Shown: one piece after another, positions 9,852 to 21,681 of the stretch
Position numbering within the stretch: the stretch's first letter is position 1
Layout of the letters: each line of letters starts with the position of its first letter
Source of the DNA: Alloascoidea africana
Lineage: Eukaryota; Ascomycota; Alloascoideomycetes; Alloascoideales; Alloascoideaceae
DNA length: 64,000 nt
Direction: 5' to 3'
Assembly (NCBI GenBank): GCA_030581615.1
Contig: JAKTTT010000011.1
Location: 62,001-126,000, forward strand
Program-made: the position numbers and the translations under genes
Notes under the pieces: generated by a model
What the model saw: the letters and a program-made list of their open reading frames with translations, nothing else
What the model was told of the DNA's origin: nothing
The model's database searches: none

Positions 9852-11103
9852 CTCGGCTCGTTGTGCTTTGTGGACTAAGGCTCTGATTGAAGGAGGGTTG
9901 AAAAAAAAAAATGCTAGCCACCACCGTACACCTCTTCAAGCTCAAAAACTCCCAGAACTGAACAATAACGGCGGGACCAAATCTCGACTTCTGCTGCTGT
10001 TTGGCTTGGGTGTCGAAGCATGCGGTTTCCTCCCCACATAAACGTGAGATTCTGCTGCCGGCAAAGGTATTTCTTGAATTGAAAGTCAATCATTCGAATC
10101 CCATTCAGCAGGGGGAGGCACAAAAGGATGTACCTGTTTTTGTGTCGTGCATCAACACAAAATCTCCTCCTCCTCCCAGTTTGACTTTTCTAACATGAAA
10201 TATTAGACCCAAAAAAGACTTCGAACAAGAAATGAATGCCGCATGCGCTAATCGAAATTAGTCTAAACTTCCGCTAGTAATCATCATCATCCTCTTCGTT
10301 CATGTGATTCCACGTTGTGTAGCATATAAAGCGCGTTTTAAGCTTAACTTTTATGACAATAATAGACCGTGCCATGTTTGAACCCGAAAGCATGTTGAGA
10401 TTCTCATGTCGAACTTTAGGAAATTAGATCCACAGAAAAAATCACAAGGGCTAAAGAGTTTTTCTCTTTTGTCGATATTCACAATATTGCATGCAGCTAC
10501 AGCTTCAAATCTTCAACTTTCAAATCTCGTGAGATGCCCATGGGATGTCTAAATACAGCCCACTTTTGACTCTAAACGGTTTCAAAACTGTTCCCGGTGT
10601 GGGTGTGAGCCCATATTTTGAATATTTTGTTTCCTGATTTCTTTCTTTAACCGCCCTCTTCATAACGGTCAAACAAAAAAAGGCGGCGTAGATTTTTTTT
10701 TTATTACATAGTGGACCACCACTGCGTATACATAATATTTACTGGCTAGTAAATCTCGGTATTGCCAATTCCATTTGTCAGGCTGATCTTAAATGCGCTA
10801 TCGAAACAAATGGTTTGATATGAGAGTTTCTGCAATTATGTTTTCGGGGCTTCACAACAACAAACTAACAAAACTGACCATAATATACACCAACACAAAT
10901 GATTGCTACCCGATTGTACAAGTTTTAAAAGAAGTTGTGCTTATGGTTATTTTGAAAAAGTTGGCTTGGATTGGAATTCAAAAGCATTGTTAAATGGAAA
11001 ATACAAAAGGGCTTCCATTGTACTCTATTCAAATCATTTAGTCGTATTTACAGTTTGAAATGGCCACCATCAGTATACCAGACATGACCAATCATCTCTC
11101 GAA
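9852..11103. other. CIA2 promoter and mL40 3' region, no gene seen
   Basis: A 1.25-kb gap between the CIA2 start and the mL40 stop, both on the minus strand. A GGTGTGGGTGTGAG stretch near 10597 resembles a Rap1/Tbf1-type motif on the minus strand. Short open frames lack family features. I found no tRNA A/B-box pair. Confidence 0.45.
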
Positions 11104-11686
11104 TTATTCTGTCTGGGGGTCTGGCTTTTTCCAACCAAAATTCCAAACCTCTGTTGGAGGAGTTTGGGTTGGAACTCTCATTTCCAATGGGAACCTCTTA
11201 CCCTTTTCAGGTGCTGAGGCCTCATGGTAAAGATGTTTGAAACCCTGTTCCCCATTTGTATCTGCTTTCGCCAACAATTGCAACTCGTTAAATGCCTCCT
11301 CGATTCGGTTGTACTGTTGTCTTAAAAGAAAAGTTTGACGATCTCGCTTTTGCTTCTGAAATATGGACCATGCTTTGGAGATTGTTTGATACCGAATCAG
11401 ATCCTCAACACAGACTTTTAACCGACGAGGTTGCTTCTTTCTTGCCGACAGAACGCTTAATTGCAGAACTAAATTGGATTCTCGAGTTAATCATGGTCCA
11501 AAAGTTTGGCGAATCAAAAAAAAACATACCCGCTCGTTGTGCTTGAGGAGTCAAAGCTCTTGTCCTCACCGTTGTGCGGGCACCACGGACAAAGTTAAGG
11601 CTCCCAGTAATGGCACGAAACCCATTGGACACAGTACCTAAAGCATTTGATATGCCTTTTGCAGGTTTCAGTCGCAAGTTATTCAT
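11104..11686 (-). CDS. MRPL28: Mitochondrial large-subunit ribosomal protein mL40, spliced
   Basis: This gene is invisible as a single frame but clear once spliced. Exon 1 is 11530-11686, exon 2 is 11104-11468, and the 61-nt intron begins GTATGT, has GATTAACT as a branch candidate and ends AATTTAG. The product is 173 residues (S. cerevisiae Mrpl28 has 147). Matching blocks are PQAQRA-V-LQLSVLSARKKQP across the splice, then EDLIRYQTISKAWSIFQ, RQQYNRIEEA and EKGKRFPLEMRVPT. The N-terminus (MNNLRLKPAKGISN, Arg-rich and without acidic residues) looks like a mitochondrial presequence. An upstream in-frame ATG at 11782 would add 32 residues and cannot be excluded. It is a structural part of the mitoribosome 54S subunit. 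Confidence 0.9.
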
Positions 11687-12873
11687 TCTGTATGCCCTGG
11701 ATTCTCGATTCAGACCCAATTTTTTTAACTGGAGGATAATGGCTAGGAAAAGATTTTGGTGGGTGTATGGATGTACAGTCATGTCATGTGATTTTTCAAC
11801 GCAATAGAAACAGAAAGTAAAGGAATTCTGGATTCAGAATACAAGTGATTGCTTTTGCTGAGTTTTACAAGTTGGAGAATCCAAGAGGAGATTCTAGTTC
11901 TGAAAATTCAAGCTTAGACCGATTTGCAGAAAGAAAGAGTGTTCGATTACAATTTCACCTTCCAATCCTATAAGCTTTGATGGATTCTGTTCAATTTGTA
12001 TATATTTCTGCTTGTTTCACTCTTCCGAACTCTTCCGTCCTTCCTGTTTTTTTTTTATATCTTTTCACTCTTCCAATGGTCATCTCAGACTGACCATCCA
12101 CTAATGAACTATCCCTTTTTGCTTACAAATCATATCTAGCATACATTGCTTATTGCCTTCTCTTGGTTTGCATTTACTTTCTAGTATAGACCTTTGGAAA
12201 TTAATAAATGGTTAATGGTTTATACATTATCAGTCAGATACTACAATAACCTTACTTGCTTGTCTTCGATGAAGCAAAATAAACAGTGGGGAAAAAAAAA
12301 TAATAAGGACTAACAACTTTTTTAATTAAGCAGACATGAATTTCTCCATCTCCAGAAAAAGTCGGGGAAGTTTGGATATTTAGAAGGACAAATGCCCTAT
12401 AGCGTCAGAGGACTTTTAGACGATTTTCAAGGAGCAATAACATAAAAAGAAAATCTTCCCCAGTCCTGAAAGAACCCAAAACTAGAAAAATCTTAAAAGA
12501 TCCATTTTTGTCAGGTAATAATTTGTGTTCCCTACGGTGAGTTCCAACTTCTCCCAGTCTTAATGATCGAAACTTTTATTTAGTTTTTATATTAAAACTG
12601 GAAAAATCGTTCTGTAAAAAAAGGGTGAAATGCGAGAAGCCTGATATAAGCTCTTTTTAAAACCACAATAAATATCCAGTTAGTGATAAACAAAAACAAT
12701 ATTAGTTAAACTAGTTATTCCCAGAACAAAAGTAAAATGTCCAAAGTGAGCTAATACTTGGTTATATCATTATCTGAGGGCACCAAAAACATTTGAGATA
12801 ATAGTCCAATGCAATGTAAAACAATCATCATAGGGCTGCCCTCATTGTATCGTCACTCACATGCAAGTAAATT
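11687..12873. other. Intergenic, no gene seen
   Basis: This 1.2-kb AT-rich gap lies between the mL40 start and the 3' end of the MFS transporter. It has several A/T runs, and I recognise no open frame of note or RNA gene. Confidence 0.45.
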
Positions 12874-14955
12874 TCAATTTTCGGTTTGGCTTTTCTCATC
12901 ATCGGAGGATGGCTTATTTACAGCTTCAGCAATACTGGCTGCAAGTGGGTGATTAGGCACCACTCGAACAATACTGGCACCTCGTTCTCGAGCTCGTTTA
13001 ACAGCTTCGTGAACCTTCATTTCTTCTCCCTGGAAATGAAGAGTGGCATGCTCATGTCCGTGAACTGATCCATCCTGAGCATCCAAATGTGCTACATCCG
13101 GGCCAAAGTTGTGACGAGGAGACCTTGACTTCTTCACATATAAATGTCGTAGTAGCTCTTTTTCATCTGTCCATCTGCGAATGCGTTTCCCGTAGATGTA
13201 GAGCGGAATGGCGAAAAGACAAACAAAAATCTCGATGCATCCAAAGACAACAAATGCATCCTTAAGGCCCTGTCGGCGCACAAAATCATTGTTGAAAAGA
13301 GAAAAACAAAAACCCAACAGATTCTTTGAGAAATTAAAAGAAACCAGTGTCTCCGCGGCAAACATCTTGTAGCTGTCTATAGAATAGGTGATTGCAGTGG
13401 TGGATCCCAAAGAACATCCAAATCCTAAAACTCCAAAAAAAATGACGGGTACTACCCACATGTCCTTTGACTCAGAGGCCCAGCCGAAACCCATTATTCC
13501 CATAGCAATAGAAACAGCAACTGGAACGATCATAACGAGTCTAAACTCAGGTTCGTAAATACCATTGTTCAATGCTGATAATCGACGAACAAGGTAATCG
13601 CTCAGTTTACCAGCTACCAATGAACCCAGAAAACCTCCAACAAACGGCGAAATGTAGAAAAGACCAATGATTGTGGATTTATAATGGTAAGGTTCTCCAG
13701 TGAACACCCCGGAAATGACCTCGGAGATTACAATCAGCCATACGACTGAAAGGCTGTAAACAATCGTTCCAAAAAGAATAGGTGGATACAGGTAAAGCAC
13801 AAAAGGGCGAAGAGCCACCATCCACCATTTGTCCTCAGTGTGCTTTCCTGAAAACACAGAAAGGGACTCGAAGTAGCCTGTCTTTGCAGTACCGCGTTGT
13901 CTTACCGGAACTGCATCAACATTAGCCTCCTCCACAATCTCTAATGGGTTCTCCTGAGTTCGAAGTGAAGCATCATCGTCGTCATATGTGTACTCCTCGT
14001 CTTGAGATTGCTCTTCATGTAGAGCAAAACTGTTTGGTCTATGATGATGAGCAGTGCCTGTAACATGACTAACGAGCGAAAGCCTTCTTCGCACAGCTTT
14101 TGCTGCTTCAGATTCTATTAAACTGAGTTTATTAGGAATGGGAGTTCTATCCCAAAATGTTTCAGGCGCAAACAGAAAGGTGGCCACAAATTCTACACCC
14201 AAAATTATGGCCAAGATCCAAAACAACCAGTTCCAGCTAAGACCGCTAACAATGAACCCCGCGATCATGGGGACCAAGTTTTTCCCACCCAGTAGCAACA
14301 TTGTATATATCCCCAGTCTATAAGCCCGTTCATGTTGAAAGTAAATTTCCGCTATAGTGGCGCTCGGAAGAGATTCAACTGGCGAAGTTCCGAGTCCCAT
14401 GAGAATACGGGCACCGATTAATGAACCAAACGAGTGTGAAGCACCACCCCACAGGGCACCGACAAAGAAAACCAAAATGCCCGCAAGATAAACAAATCTC
14501 TTGCCATAACAAACCGCAGTTGGAGCTGCAAAGACGGACCCGACGCCCATAGCGAGCATGAATCCCCCCACGAGATATGAGACTTGACCGCTAGAACGGT
14601 CAAACTCTTCCTCCAGTGTCGAAAAAGCAGCTGCCAGCATGGAGGACTGACCTCCACCGATGAAGCTGTGGAACCCGATACAAAGAAGAGCCAGATCACG
14701 CTTCCATATAGGCCAGTTCAGAGGATCATTCGGGTTATCGTGCGGCTGAGGAAAGAGCACTATTCCGTTCTTCGTCTTGAGCTCCGACGTGTTTACATCT
14801 CCTGGAGTCTGAGTGTCGTCTTCGTTTGAGAAGTTGCCATTCAAGGTGCTTTGCGGCTTGGATTGCATACTCTCCTGGGTGAGCATAACCACCGTGCCCG
14901 TCACCTCGCCCGTGTATCCCTTTGGCTCTTTGATACCCAGATTATGTCTTGCCAT
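12874..14955 (-). CDS. HOL1-like MFS (DHA1) transporter
   Basis: This is a 693-residue, 12-helix major facilitator of the plasma membrane. It resembles S. cerevisiae Hol1, a polyamine and cation transporter: GIVLFPQPHDNPNDPLNW before TM1, PVESLPSATIAEIYFQHERA after TM4, a long hydrophilic loop between TM6 and TM7 (about residues 270-350), EFRLVMIVPVAVSIAMG, and PLYIYGKRIRRWTDE near the C-terminus. A His- and acid-rich cytosolic tail follows. I place the start at ATG 14955 (MARHNLGIKEPKGYTGEV, a HOL1-family N-terminus). The same frame stays open for another 164 codons upstream, but that part is GC-rich, Arg/Pro/Gln-rich and overlaps YPT35 in another frame. Substrate is inferred from the family only. 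Confidence 0.9.
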   Translation of the reverse strand: MARHNLGIKEPKGYTGEVTGTVVMLTQESMQSKPQSTLNGNFSNEDDTQTPGDVNTSELKTKNGIVLFPQPHDNPNDPLNWPIWKRDLALLCIGFHSFIGGGQSSMLAAAFSTLEEEFDRSSGQVSYLVGGFMLAMGVGSVFAAPTAVCYGKRFVYLAGILVFFVGALWGGASHSFGSLIGARILMGLGTSPVESLPSATIAEIYFQHERAYRLGIYTMLLLGGKNLVPMIAGFIVSGLSWNWLFWILAIILGVEFVATFLFAPETFWDRTPIPNKLSLIESEAAKAVRRRLSLVSHVTGTAHHHRPNSFALHEEQSQDEEYTYDDDDASLRTQENPLEIVEEANVDAVPVRQRGTAKTGYFESLSVFSGKHTEDKWWMVALRPFVLYLYPPILFGTIVYSLSVVWLIVISEVISGVFTGEPYHYKSTIIGLFYISPFVGGFLGSLVAGKLSDYLVRRLSALNNGIYEPEFRLVMIVPVAVSIAMGIMGFGWASESKDMWVVPVIFFGVLGFGCSLGSTTAITYSIDSYKMFAAETLVSFNFSKNLLGFCFSLFNNDFVRRQGLKDAFVVFGCIEIFVCLFAIPLYIYGKRIRRWTDEKELLRHLYVKKSRSPRHNFGPDVAHLDAQDGSVHGHEHATLHFQGEEMKVHEAVKRARERGASIVRVVPNHPLAASIAEAVNKPSSDDEKSQTEN

Positions 14956-15071
14956 GGTCACTGTGTTGCGGGAACTGAAGCTGGGGCTGGAGTCTCGGGA
15001 GAGGAATGGCAAAGGTGACGTATTCCCGTATCTTCTTACCCTGCAGGGTCCGCATACGAGATCTGCATCAC

Positions 15072-16025
15072 TTACCCGGCCGCTCTCGAGCCGCTCGCGA
15101 ACCGGGTAACACACGGCAGCGAGGCGGTCCGTGGGTCCAAAAGCACACACGCCATGAAGTACTCGAGGCCCTTGCGGCGCTTGGCCAGAAACTCGGGCTG
15201 GAAGCGGTTCATGACGCTCTTGGGAGGCAGCTCGGGGAGCCTGATGCGTGCGCTGTCTCGTGTGTGTCTGAGGTCTTCTTGGATCTGGTTGCGCAACCGG
15301 ACAAACTCGCTGTAGCGACTGTGGACGTTGATGGTTCCTCCTTGGACGGTTTCGATATGAATCGTCCACACGGTGTAAGCGCCGAGTTTCATGGAGTCGC
15401 TGCCAGACACTATACAACACTCTTCCACGTGCACATTCTTGACCCATCGGTCTGTTCTCGTGGAACTGCCTGAGCTGGTATTCGACACCGGAGACTGTCT
15501 GTTGTCTTGAGTGCCATAGTATGTGCCTTCAAAGCTGTTATCAACCAGCAGAATAGGCTCGGGCGCCATTGCCGTGAGGTCCTCCACACCCAGTGCTGAT
15601 CTGAGCGGTCCATGCCCTATTGCTGTGTCTGATCCTGATCCTGCTCCTGAGCCTTTTCCTCTTCCTCTTCCAAACATGCCTCCCATCGTAGCCTTCAGGT
15701 GTCCTTTGTTACTTTTCGAGTTACTTGAAATAGTTGGCAGAGACGTCTCTACTTGTCCACTACTCTGTACTGGATTTTGTGCAATATCTGTTGCTTCATT
15801 TCGTTTTTGTTTACCAATTGCCTTGCTCCCTTCTTCGGGTATGTTATGAGCTCGATGAAGTCTTCCATTAAAAACACGTCTTCCATGATTGTATCTTCCT
15901 GTGCTGTTTCCCACTCTTTGGTCTTGAAAATCAGACTGCTCGTTTTCTCTCGACGCATCTCGTGGTCTTTGTCCCTGTGAATCTGGTTGTGTGTGACCAA
16001 TCCTACTCTTACCATATGAACTCAT
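15072..16025 (-). CDS. YPT35: PX-domain protein, YPT35-like
   Basis: The C-terminal part (about residues 195-312) is a PX domain that binds phosphatidylinositol 3-phosphate on endosomes or vacuoles. It contains TVWTIHIET, VHSRYSEFVRLRNQI, IRLPELPPKSVMNRFQPEFLAKRRKGLEYFMACVLLDP, a pattern typical of Ypt35. Yeast Ypt35 tethers the lipid-transfer protein Vps13 to endosomal and vacuolar membranes. The N-terminal 190 residues are low-complexity and basic, with a GRGRGKGSGAGSGSD stretch. I use the ATG at 16025 (MSSYGKSR). The frame is open a little further upstream, but only a TTG is available. The stop lies 116 bp before the HOL1-like start, so the two minus-strand genes are tightly packed. The short C-terminus (FASGSRAAG) is not conserved. 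Confidence 0.8.
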   Translation of the reverse strand: MSSYGKSRIGHTQPDSQGQRPRDASRENEQSDFQDQRVGNSTGRYNHGRRVFNGRLHRAHNIPEEGSKAIGKQKRNEATDIAQNPVQSSGQVETSLPTISSNSKSNKGHLKATMGGMFGRGRGKGSGAGSGSDTAIGHGPLRSALGVEDLTAMAPEPILLVDNSFEGTYYGTQDNRQSPVSNTSSGSSTRTDRWVKNVHVEECCIVSGSDSMKLGAYTVWTIHIETVQGGTINVHSRYSEFVRLRNQIQEDLRHTRDSARIRLPELPPKSVMNRFQPEFLAKRRKGLEYFMACVLLDPRTASLPCVTRFASGSRAAG

Positions 16026-16296
16026 TAATACTGCTCTGCAAAGAATTGAGGGCAACTAATGACGAGTACTATAAAAATAACCCCAACCGATAAGTAATGA
16101 GAATATAGGTGAGATATTAATTTGGTGCTTTTTTCTTCTCCTCTGATACAGAACAATCTCTCTCTGAAATTGTCTAAATTCCATTCCATACGCCAAGATC
16201 ACAAAAACATCCTTACACCATAATGTCACGTGTAGCCCACTTTCACCAGAAGATTGTGGACTATTTTGAGAGAAACGAATGATTGAAATATAAAGC
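16026..16296. promoter_or_regulatory. Divergent promoter, YPT35 / NDUFAF2
   Basis: This 271-bp gap separates YPT35 (minus) and the NDUFAF2-like gene (plus). No other feature is recognised, so it should carry both promoters. Confidence 0.5.
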
Positions 16297-16969
16297 ATGG
16301 AGCATCTTAGAGGGAAAGTCACACCGTTTAAGGCGTTATACCATAAATGGAGATCAATCCGAAGTCTTCCATTCAGGAAAAAGTTTTTTGTCGGTAAGAA
16401 ATTTTGTGAAGATCTCATAGCATCAAGCATTATTATAGATGGTTTGCTAACACTGAATCTAAATTTCACAACCATCGCCAGGATACGATCTTGATGGAAA
16501 CACATTTTGGGAGTTTCAAAACTTGAATAACCCTTTCAAGCTTCGCCGCATAGTAGAGTACAGGGAGCAAAAGCCATGGGCTGATTACAAAATAGCACCT
16601 CAGTGGATGCAGTGGCTGAGACATTCACGACCAGATTATCCAACGCTGGAAGAACTGTTCATGGACCAGGCAAGGCAGGCTGCAGTAAAGAATAAAGCAA
16701 AGCAAATAGAAGCAAAATGGGCTAGTGTTCCCTTGAAATTTACCGAAAAAGGAGAAAGTGGCTCCTTAGGTGTGGGGATCCCGGGCATACCAGGCACAGA
16801 AGTTGGGAAAAAGAGATCAATGCCAAAGAGTGATGAAGGAAAGGAGCCATTAAAACAAGAAGGTCCCATTGAGAGCTCAACGGTAAAGCCAAGCCAGAGG
16901 CGGCAGAATAACACTACTGATGAAGGTCCGATTGAGTCTGCCACTATTAAACCTTCTGCGCGGAGATAA
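16297..16969 (+). CDS. Complex I assembly factor, NDUFAF2/mimitin type, spliced
   Basis: The protein belongs to the NDUFA12/B17.2-like family that helps assemble mitochondrial NADH:ubiquinone oxidoreductase. Exon 1 is 16297-16393, exon 2 is 16482-16969, and the 88-nt intron begins GTAAGA, has GCTAAC at about 16446 and ends CGCCAG. The spliced protein is 194 residues and contains KKFFVGYDLDGNTFWEF followed by RRIVEYREQKPWADYK and APQWMQWLRHSRPDYPTLEEL, the family signature. The C-terminus has two copies of an EGPIES(S/A)T(V/I)KPS unit. Presence of this gene implies a functional complex I, which Saccharomyces lacks. It converges on the WDR62-like gene with a 271-bp gap. Confidence 0.92.
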
Positions 16970-17240
16970 ACTGAGCACATAGCAGTAATGTTCTTCACCG
17001 TTAAGTTGTAAATAGCAAAAGTTATGGGATTAAAACAAAGTTTATATTAAACACTAGAAAATTATTGCCAACTTTTCCAAAATGACTTTCGATATGCCAT
17101 TTATGCTATAATTAGCGAGACAAATAATAGTAAAAAAGCAATTCGTATAGGGTAAACTTGTGTGCCCTGTGACCCAAATTATTCAAACACATTCCATAAA
17201 GAGATATCAATAGTATAAAAAAAAAAACCGCAAATCAATT

Positions 17241-20200
17241 TTAATTGCTTTTATCCATTAACTCACTCTCTTCTCCCTTGTCAAGCTGCTCCGCCGATCT
17301 TTCAGCTTCATTTATGAAGCTCAACTCATCTTTCTTCTGATCCAGAACGCTGCATAACCGCTCACCAAACTTTTCCAACATCTCCTCCATCGAAACCCTG
17401 CTATTCAAATCGCCATTCAACATTTTTAAAGTCTCTCCAAGCTGTCTTTTCAAACTCTCAATTCTTGTCTGATCGCGGTAAATGTGACAGTTATAGTACG
17501 ATCGTAGGGAAATCAAGTTTTGGATGAGATTATCGATATGTTCAGAAGGATTGGATATAGATCCGGTAGAAACCAATGGCTTGGGAGTAGAATTTGCCAA
17601 TGTTTTAAGGCTTTCCGTTGAGTTATTTTGAGATCTAAATGTGGTTCTCATGCTAGGAGCTGATGTTGGTGTCATACTCATATTCCCTGTAGGTGGCTTC
17701 AAATGAAGTGAATTTGGTCTTTTCTGGGACTGAGCTGATGTTGAGGGAGTGGCTGTTCCCCGTGGCTTACTTCTGCCCAAAGTTCTACCACTGTTCCAAA
17801 CGGGCGTGCTTGGTGGGCTGCCATTGCTTGATAGAGAGCCAGTACTAGCATTGTGTTTTCTCCATTGTGCAGACCCTAGTCCTCCGTTAGAATTTGATTT
17901 TAATTCCGCTACAGAACTCTGGCGCCGTAAGCTGGCAACTGACGATTTTCTGGAAAGCCTATGTGAAGCATCTGTACTCGCTACACTCGCTCGGCTTAGT
18001 GACCTTCTAGAATCCTGCTCTCTTCTAGAGGTTGGCCTTGAGCGATCCTGGCCTCCTGGACTTGAGGTGATGGTGGATAACTGTGTTCCCCAAGCTTTGT
18101 CTCTATCTCTCCCCGAATTAAGTCGTCCAAAAGACATGGATTTTCGTAGACCTCCACTAGAACGAGAACTTGGTGTTTGGGGAGTGTCATTTAGATCCAT
18201 ACTTTTCATTTTCCGTAAGTGTAACATTCCATTCCGTCTTGGTGTTGAAGTAGCTGATCGAAGCTTAGGATCTATATTCTTGTCTCCTGCCAGCATCAAC
18301 AAATCGGTTTTGGTCAACACTTTCCGGACAGGTTGCATAGTTGTGGAATCGAAGTAGGAATCAGTATCCGCATTGGAGATGTCACTGCAAATGCTGGACC
18401 GTCTGGATGATGAAGCCCGTCTTTGGGAAGAGGAAGACCCAGGCGAGGTAAGCAACGAAAAATCCCATAGAAATAAACATCCGTCTGAACCAGTTGTAAT
18501 AAATCGACTTTCTCCATAGGTACCCTTGGTATTTTCGAGTTTAGAATAATCGGGGACCATTTCGATTAGTCCAGATATTGATTCTGAGTGCCCCCACCTT
18601 GAAGAAATCAAATTGCCAGTTGTAAAATCATAAACCCTGAGACTTTTATCCATTCCAACACCAACGAAAAATGAGCAACCACGATAGTCACTTTTAACTC
18701 TTAGATAATCCAGTCTCAGTGATTCCCCATTTCCATCAGTCAACCTTAATGACCTAATAAAGCTTCCATCTGGAATCCGATACAGAGAAACCTGTCTGTC
18801 GTTGGATACCACAATCAGCTGCTGTAGCTTATTAACAATACACAACTCTGTGGGAGATGACTTTAAAGAGATGGTTTTTTCAAGTGTAAAAATGACCCTC
18901 CCTCTATCCATACATATATCATTATCATCTTCAATATAGCACACCTTGTGGATGCTAATAGTCCGATCAGCAGAGGCCGCAATAAGCCATTCTTTGTCTT
19001 CGCTAATCAGAAGTTTCAGTATGTTTCCCTTGTGTACTACTAGTGTTTGTAGTAAACTCCATTCTTCGTTCTGTGGGTCTTCGTATTCTTGATCATTGGG
19101 ATTCGCATACTTGGCAAAAACTTGAATTGTTCGATCACGGCTAATTGAAAAAATCATATCATAACCATGAATCCCTCTTACATACTGAATATCATTGATC
19201 TCTGAAGAATGTGCTTTGACTTTGAAGATTGTCAATTGAGTATTATCTCTGATCGTGAAAAACTTCATTATCCCAAATCTATCACCCACAATTAGTTCAT
19301 TATCATTTGCTCCAATTGCCACTGAGCTCAGCTTATTTTCTATTGGATAATCGGGACTTTGAGCTAATCTCACTTTAATAAGCTTGTTTTTCAACTCGTA
19401 GTCATCATCGGTCAACCCCCACATTTGAATCGCATTCTCAGATGCTGACCAAGTTACAAATGTGTCTTTTTCCGACATGAGTTTTATACCGCTTATGCCA
19501 CAACGATAGCCGCTGACCAAACACCTAGCATGACGGAAATCGAGATATGCTTGCGAATCCGATGTTTTCTGGGACTGGGAGAAGTAGAGAATCTCACCTT
19601 TGCCTGTTAAAACTGCAAAAGCCCCATCCGAAAGAATATCTATAGCTAAAGCTCCATTTAGCATAGCCATTTCTTGCTTTCTAGGTGAACGGGGAAATTG
19701 CTTTGTATCAGAAGTTGGGGTCCTGCTGTTACTACTGGTACCACTTGAATTTTTCACCGTGGATTCTAGTATGTCAGCGAGATCCAATGCCACAATCCCA
19801 TCTTGCTCACCGCTGACAAACCACAATCGCATGTTTTCGCTATCAAACTCAACGGATCTGAGGCTGAGGGGTAGTGTTGATCTCCACTCGAGAGCCAAAG
19901 TTTTTGAGTTATCTTCAAAATCCGATAATGTACAAATATGGCCTTGAGCTGTGGTCACCAAGAGAAGGTTATCACATATAAAAACACAATCTGTGAAATT
20001 GACACCTCCTCCAGCCTGACAGCTACTAGAGGACAAAGAACCGATTATGATGTTTCTACCGGGCAAAAGATTAGGTTTTCCAAGAGGACCAACAAATGTG
20101 AACGGGGCAGGCTCTGAGTTCACTGGCTCCTCTTCAAACTTCCAGATTTTCAAATGTCGAAGCCCCAGAGTGACTAGTTTCCCACTAGTAAGCCAGCATA

Positions 20201-21681
20201 GCTTGCTCACCTGTGCCGTACATTTGTTGCTTGCGTGTAAAGAAATTTTTAGGCTATGGGCAGAACTGTTTGCCGTTATTCGATTAAGATTTTGAATGGA
20301 CCAAATATGGAGGTATCCATCGGTTGGAAATCCCAATGTGGCAAGATAATTTCCATCCAACGAGAATGCCAGGTCTCGAATTCCAAATTGGTGCTCATAG
20401 ATTATCGCCTTTGGTGTATCAGAAGTCTCTCTTGTTGAATAAATAAGAATGCGTGGTCTATAACCAGACTGTGGAATCAATGTTAGTGTGCATTCTTTAG
20501 TCCGATTTAATCAATTTGATACTTACTTCTCCCACGGCCAACATGCTTCCATTTTTAGATAGTGCAAGACAAGAAATTGATCTCACTTTCTCGTGTAGAG
20601 ATCCTCCTCCGCTTCCAGTGTTTGTATTTCCCCCATTATTATAGCTATAAATCACTGTAGCGTTCTGTTCTCTCGACCCAGAAGCTGATGATGGGGCATT
20701 TCCATATGAATACAGATATTCTTCTCCCGCATTTCCAAACATCATGCTCGATGAGTTTGATTTCTCCATGTTCAAGCTTGCCTGGTTATTCACACAAAAA
20801 TATCTTTGGCTTGAAACAGAACCATTGTGAGCAGAAGCAATTACAACACCAGCACCCGCTGCATATGCTATTAAATTCCCCACAGTAGCAAAACAAGTCT
20901 CACTACGTGCTGTGGTTCCAAAGATTCTTTTCGCATGGAGCTTTGCACTCACACTTGAGTTGGTAGAGCAAGAGCCGTTACTGCTACCCGATCTGTTTGT
21001 ACCAATAATAGATGGAGTTGGAGAAGTCGAAGAGGTAATTGGAGTAGAAGCCGAAACCGAAGATCGGGAGCTGTGAATTCCTAATTTCAGGGACTTTGCC
21101 ATGATGTTCTTTGATAAAATCGAAAACACTCCATCACGATGTCGACTACTCTCGTGAATCTCATTCGAAAGCGGTGGACTAGGACTGGGCTCTATTAAAA
21201 CCGGAGCGCCGTTGTCCCAATCATCTTCAACTCTTCCTTGTTCAATCCGCTGATTTGATGCCGTTGGCATGCTCAAACTGATCTGACTTCCTTCTCCAGT
21301 AAACTCTCCTTCAAAGCACTGGGAATCCTTCTCGCCAATGTCTTTTCCGTCCAAATAACTTGACAATCTGTACTCTAATTCCTCTCTTTCTTCGTCAGTC
21401 TTGTCGATGTCTACACGCCGGTTGGGTGATAGCTCTGCGATTGAGCTCATTGTGATCGTTGCCTGGCTACTACTGTGATGGTGCAATTCTCGGGACGTTT
21501 CTATACCCTCAAAGCTTTCCTTCTCGTATGGGATACAGTCATAGCCTCTCTCAGCATGCTTGGTATCGTTCATGAAAGTGTCTGCACGGTGGGGAACGGT
21601 AGAGTCCTCTCTGTCGAAGCTTGGTTCCTTGGAATGCGTGCTGCTCACTTTAAGTTCGTGGCACCTTTCTTGGCCTGTCAT
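17241..21681 (-). CDS. MABP1/WDR62-like WD40 repeat protein, spliced
   Basis: Exon 1 is 20527-21681, exon 2 is 17241-20468, and the 58-nt intron begins GTAAGT, has CACTAACAT and ends CCACAG. The product is about 1460 residues. The splice restores MLAVGE-SGYRPRILIYS, matching the 'GE-GHRP' block of animal MABP1/WDR62. Two WD40 propellers run from about 265 to 1050. A Ser/Arg-rich low-complexity region follows, and a C-terminal coiled coil (IDNLIQNLISLRSYYNCHIY onward) ends the protein. Animal members are spindle-pole and MAP-kinase scaffolds; I know of no S. cerevisiae counterpart, so the role here is open. I use ATG 21681, since the frame beyond it offers only TTG. The Ser-rich N-terminus makes the exact start uncertain. 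Confidence 0.85.

Noticed and set aside
14956-15447. Extension of the HOL1-like frame by 164 codons upstream
   Set aside because: The added sequence is Arg/Pro/Gln-rich, GC-rich and overlaps the PX-domain coding sequence of YPT35 in another frame; the family N-terminus begins at 14955.
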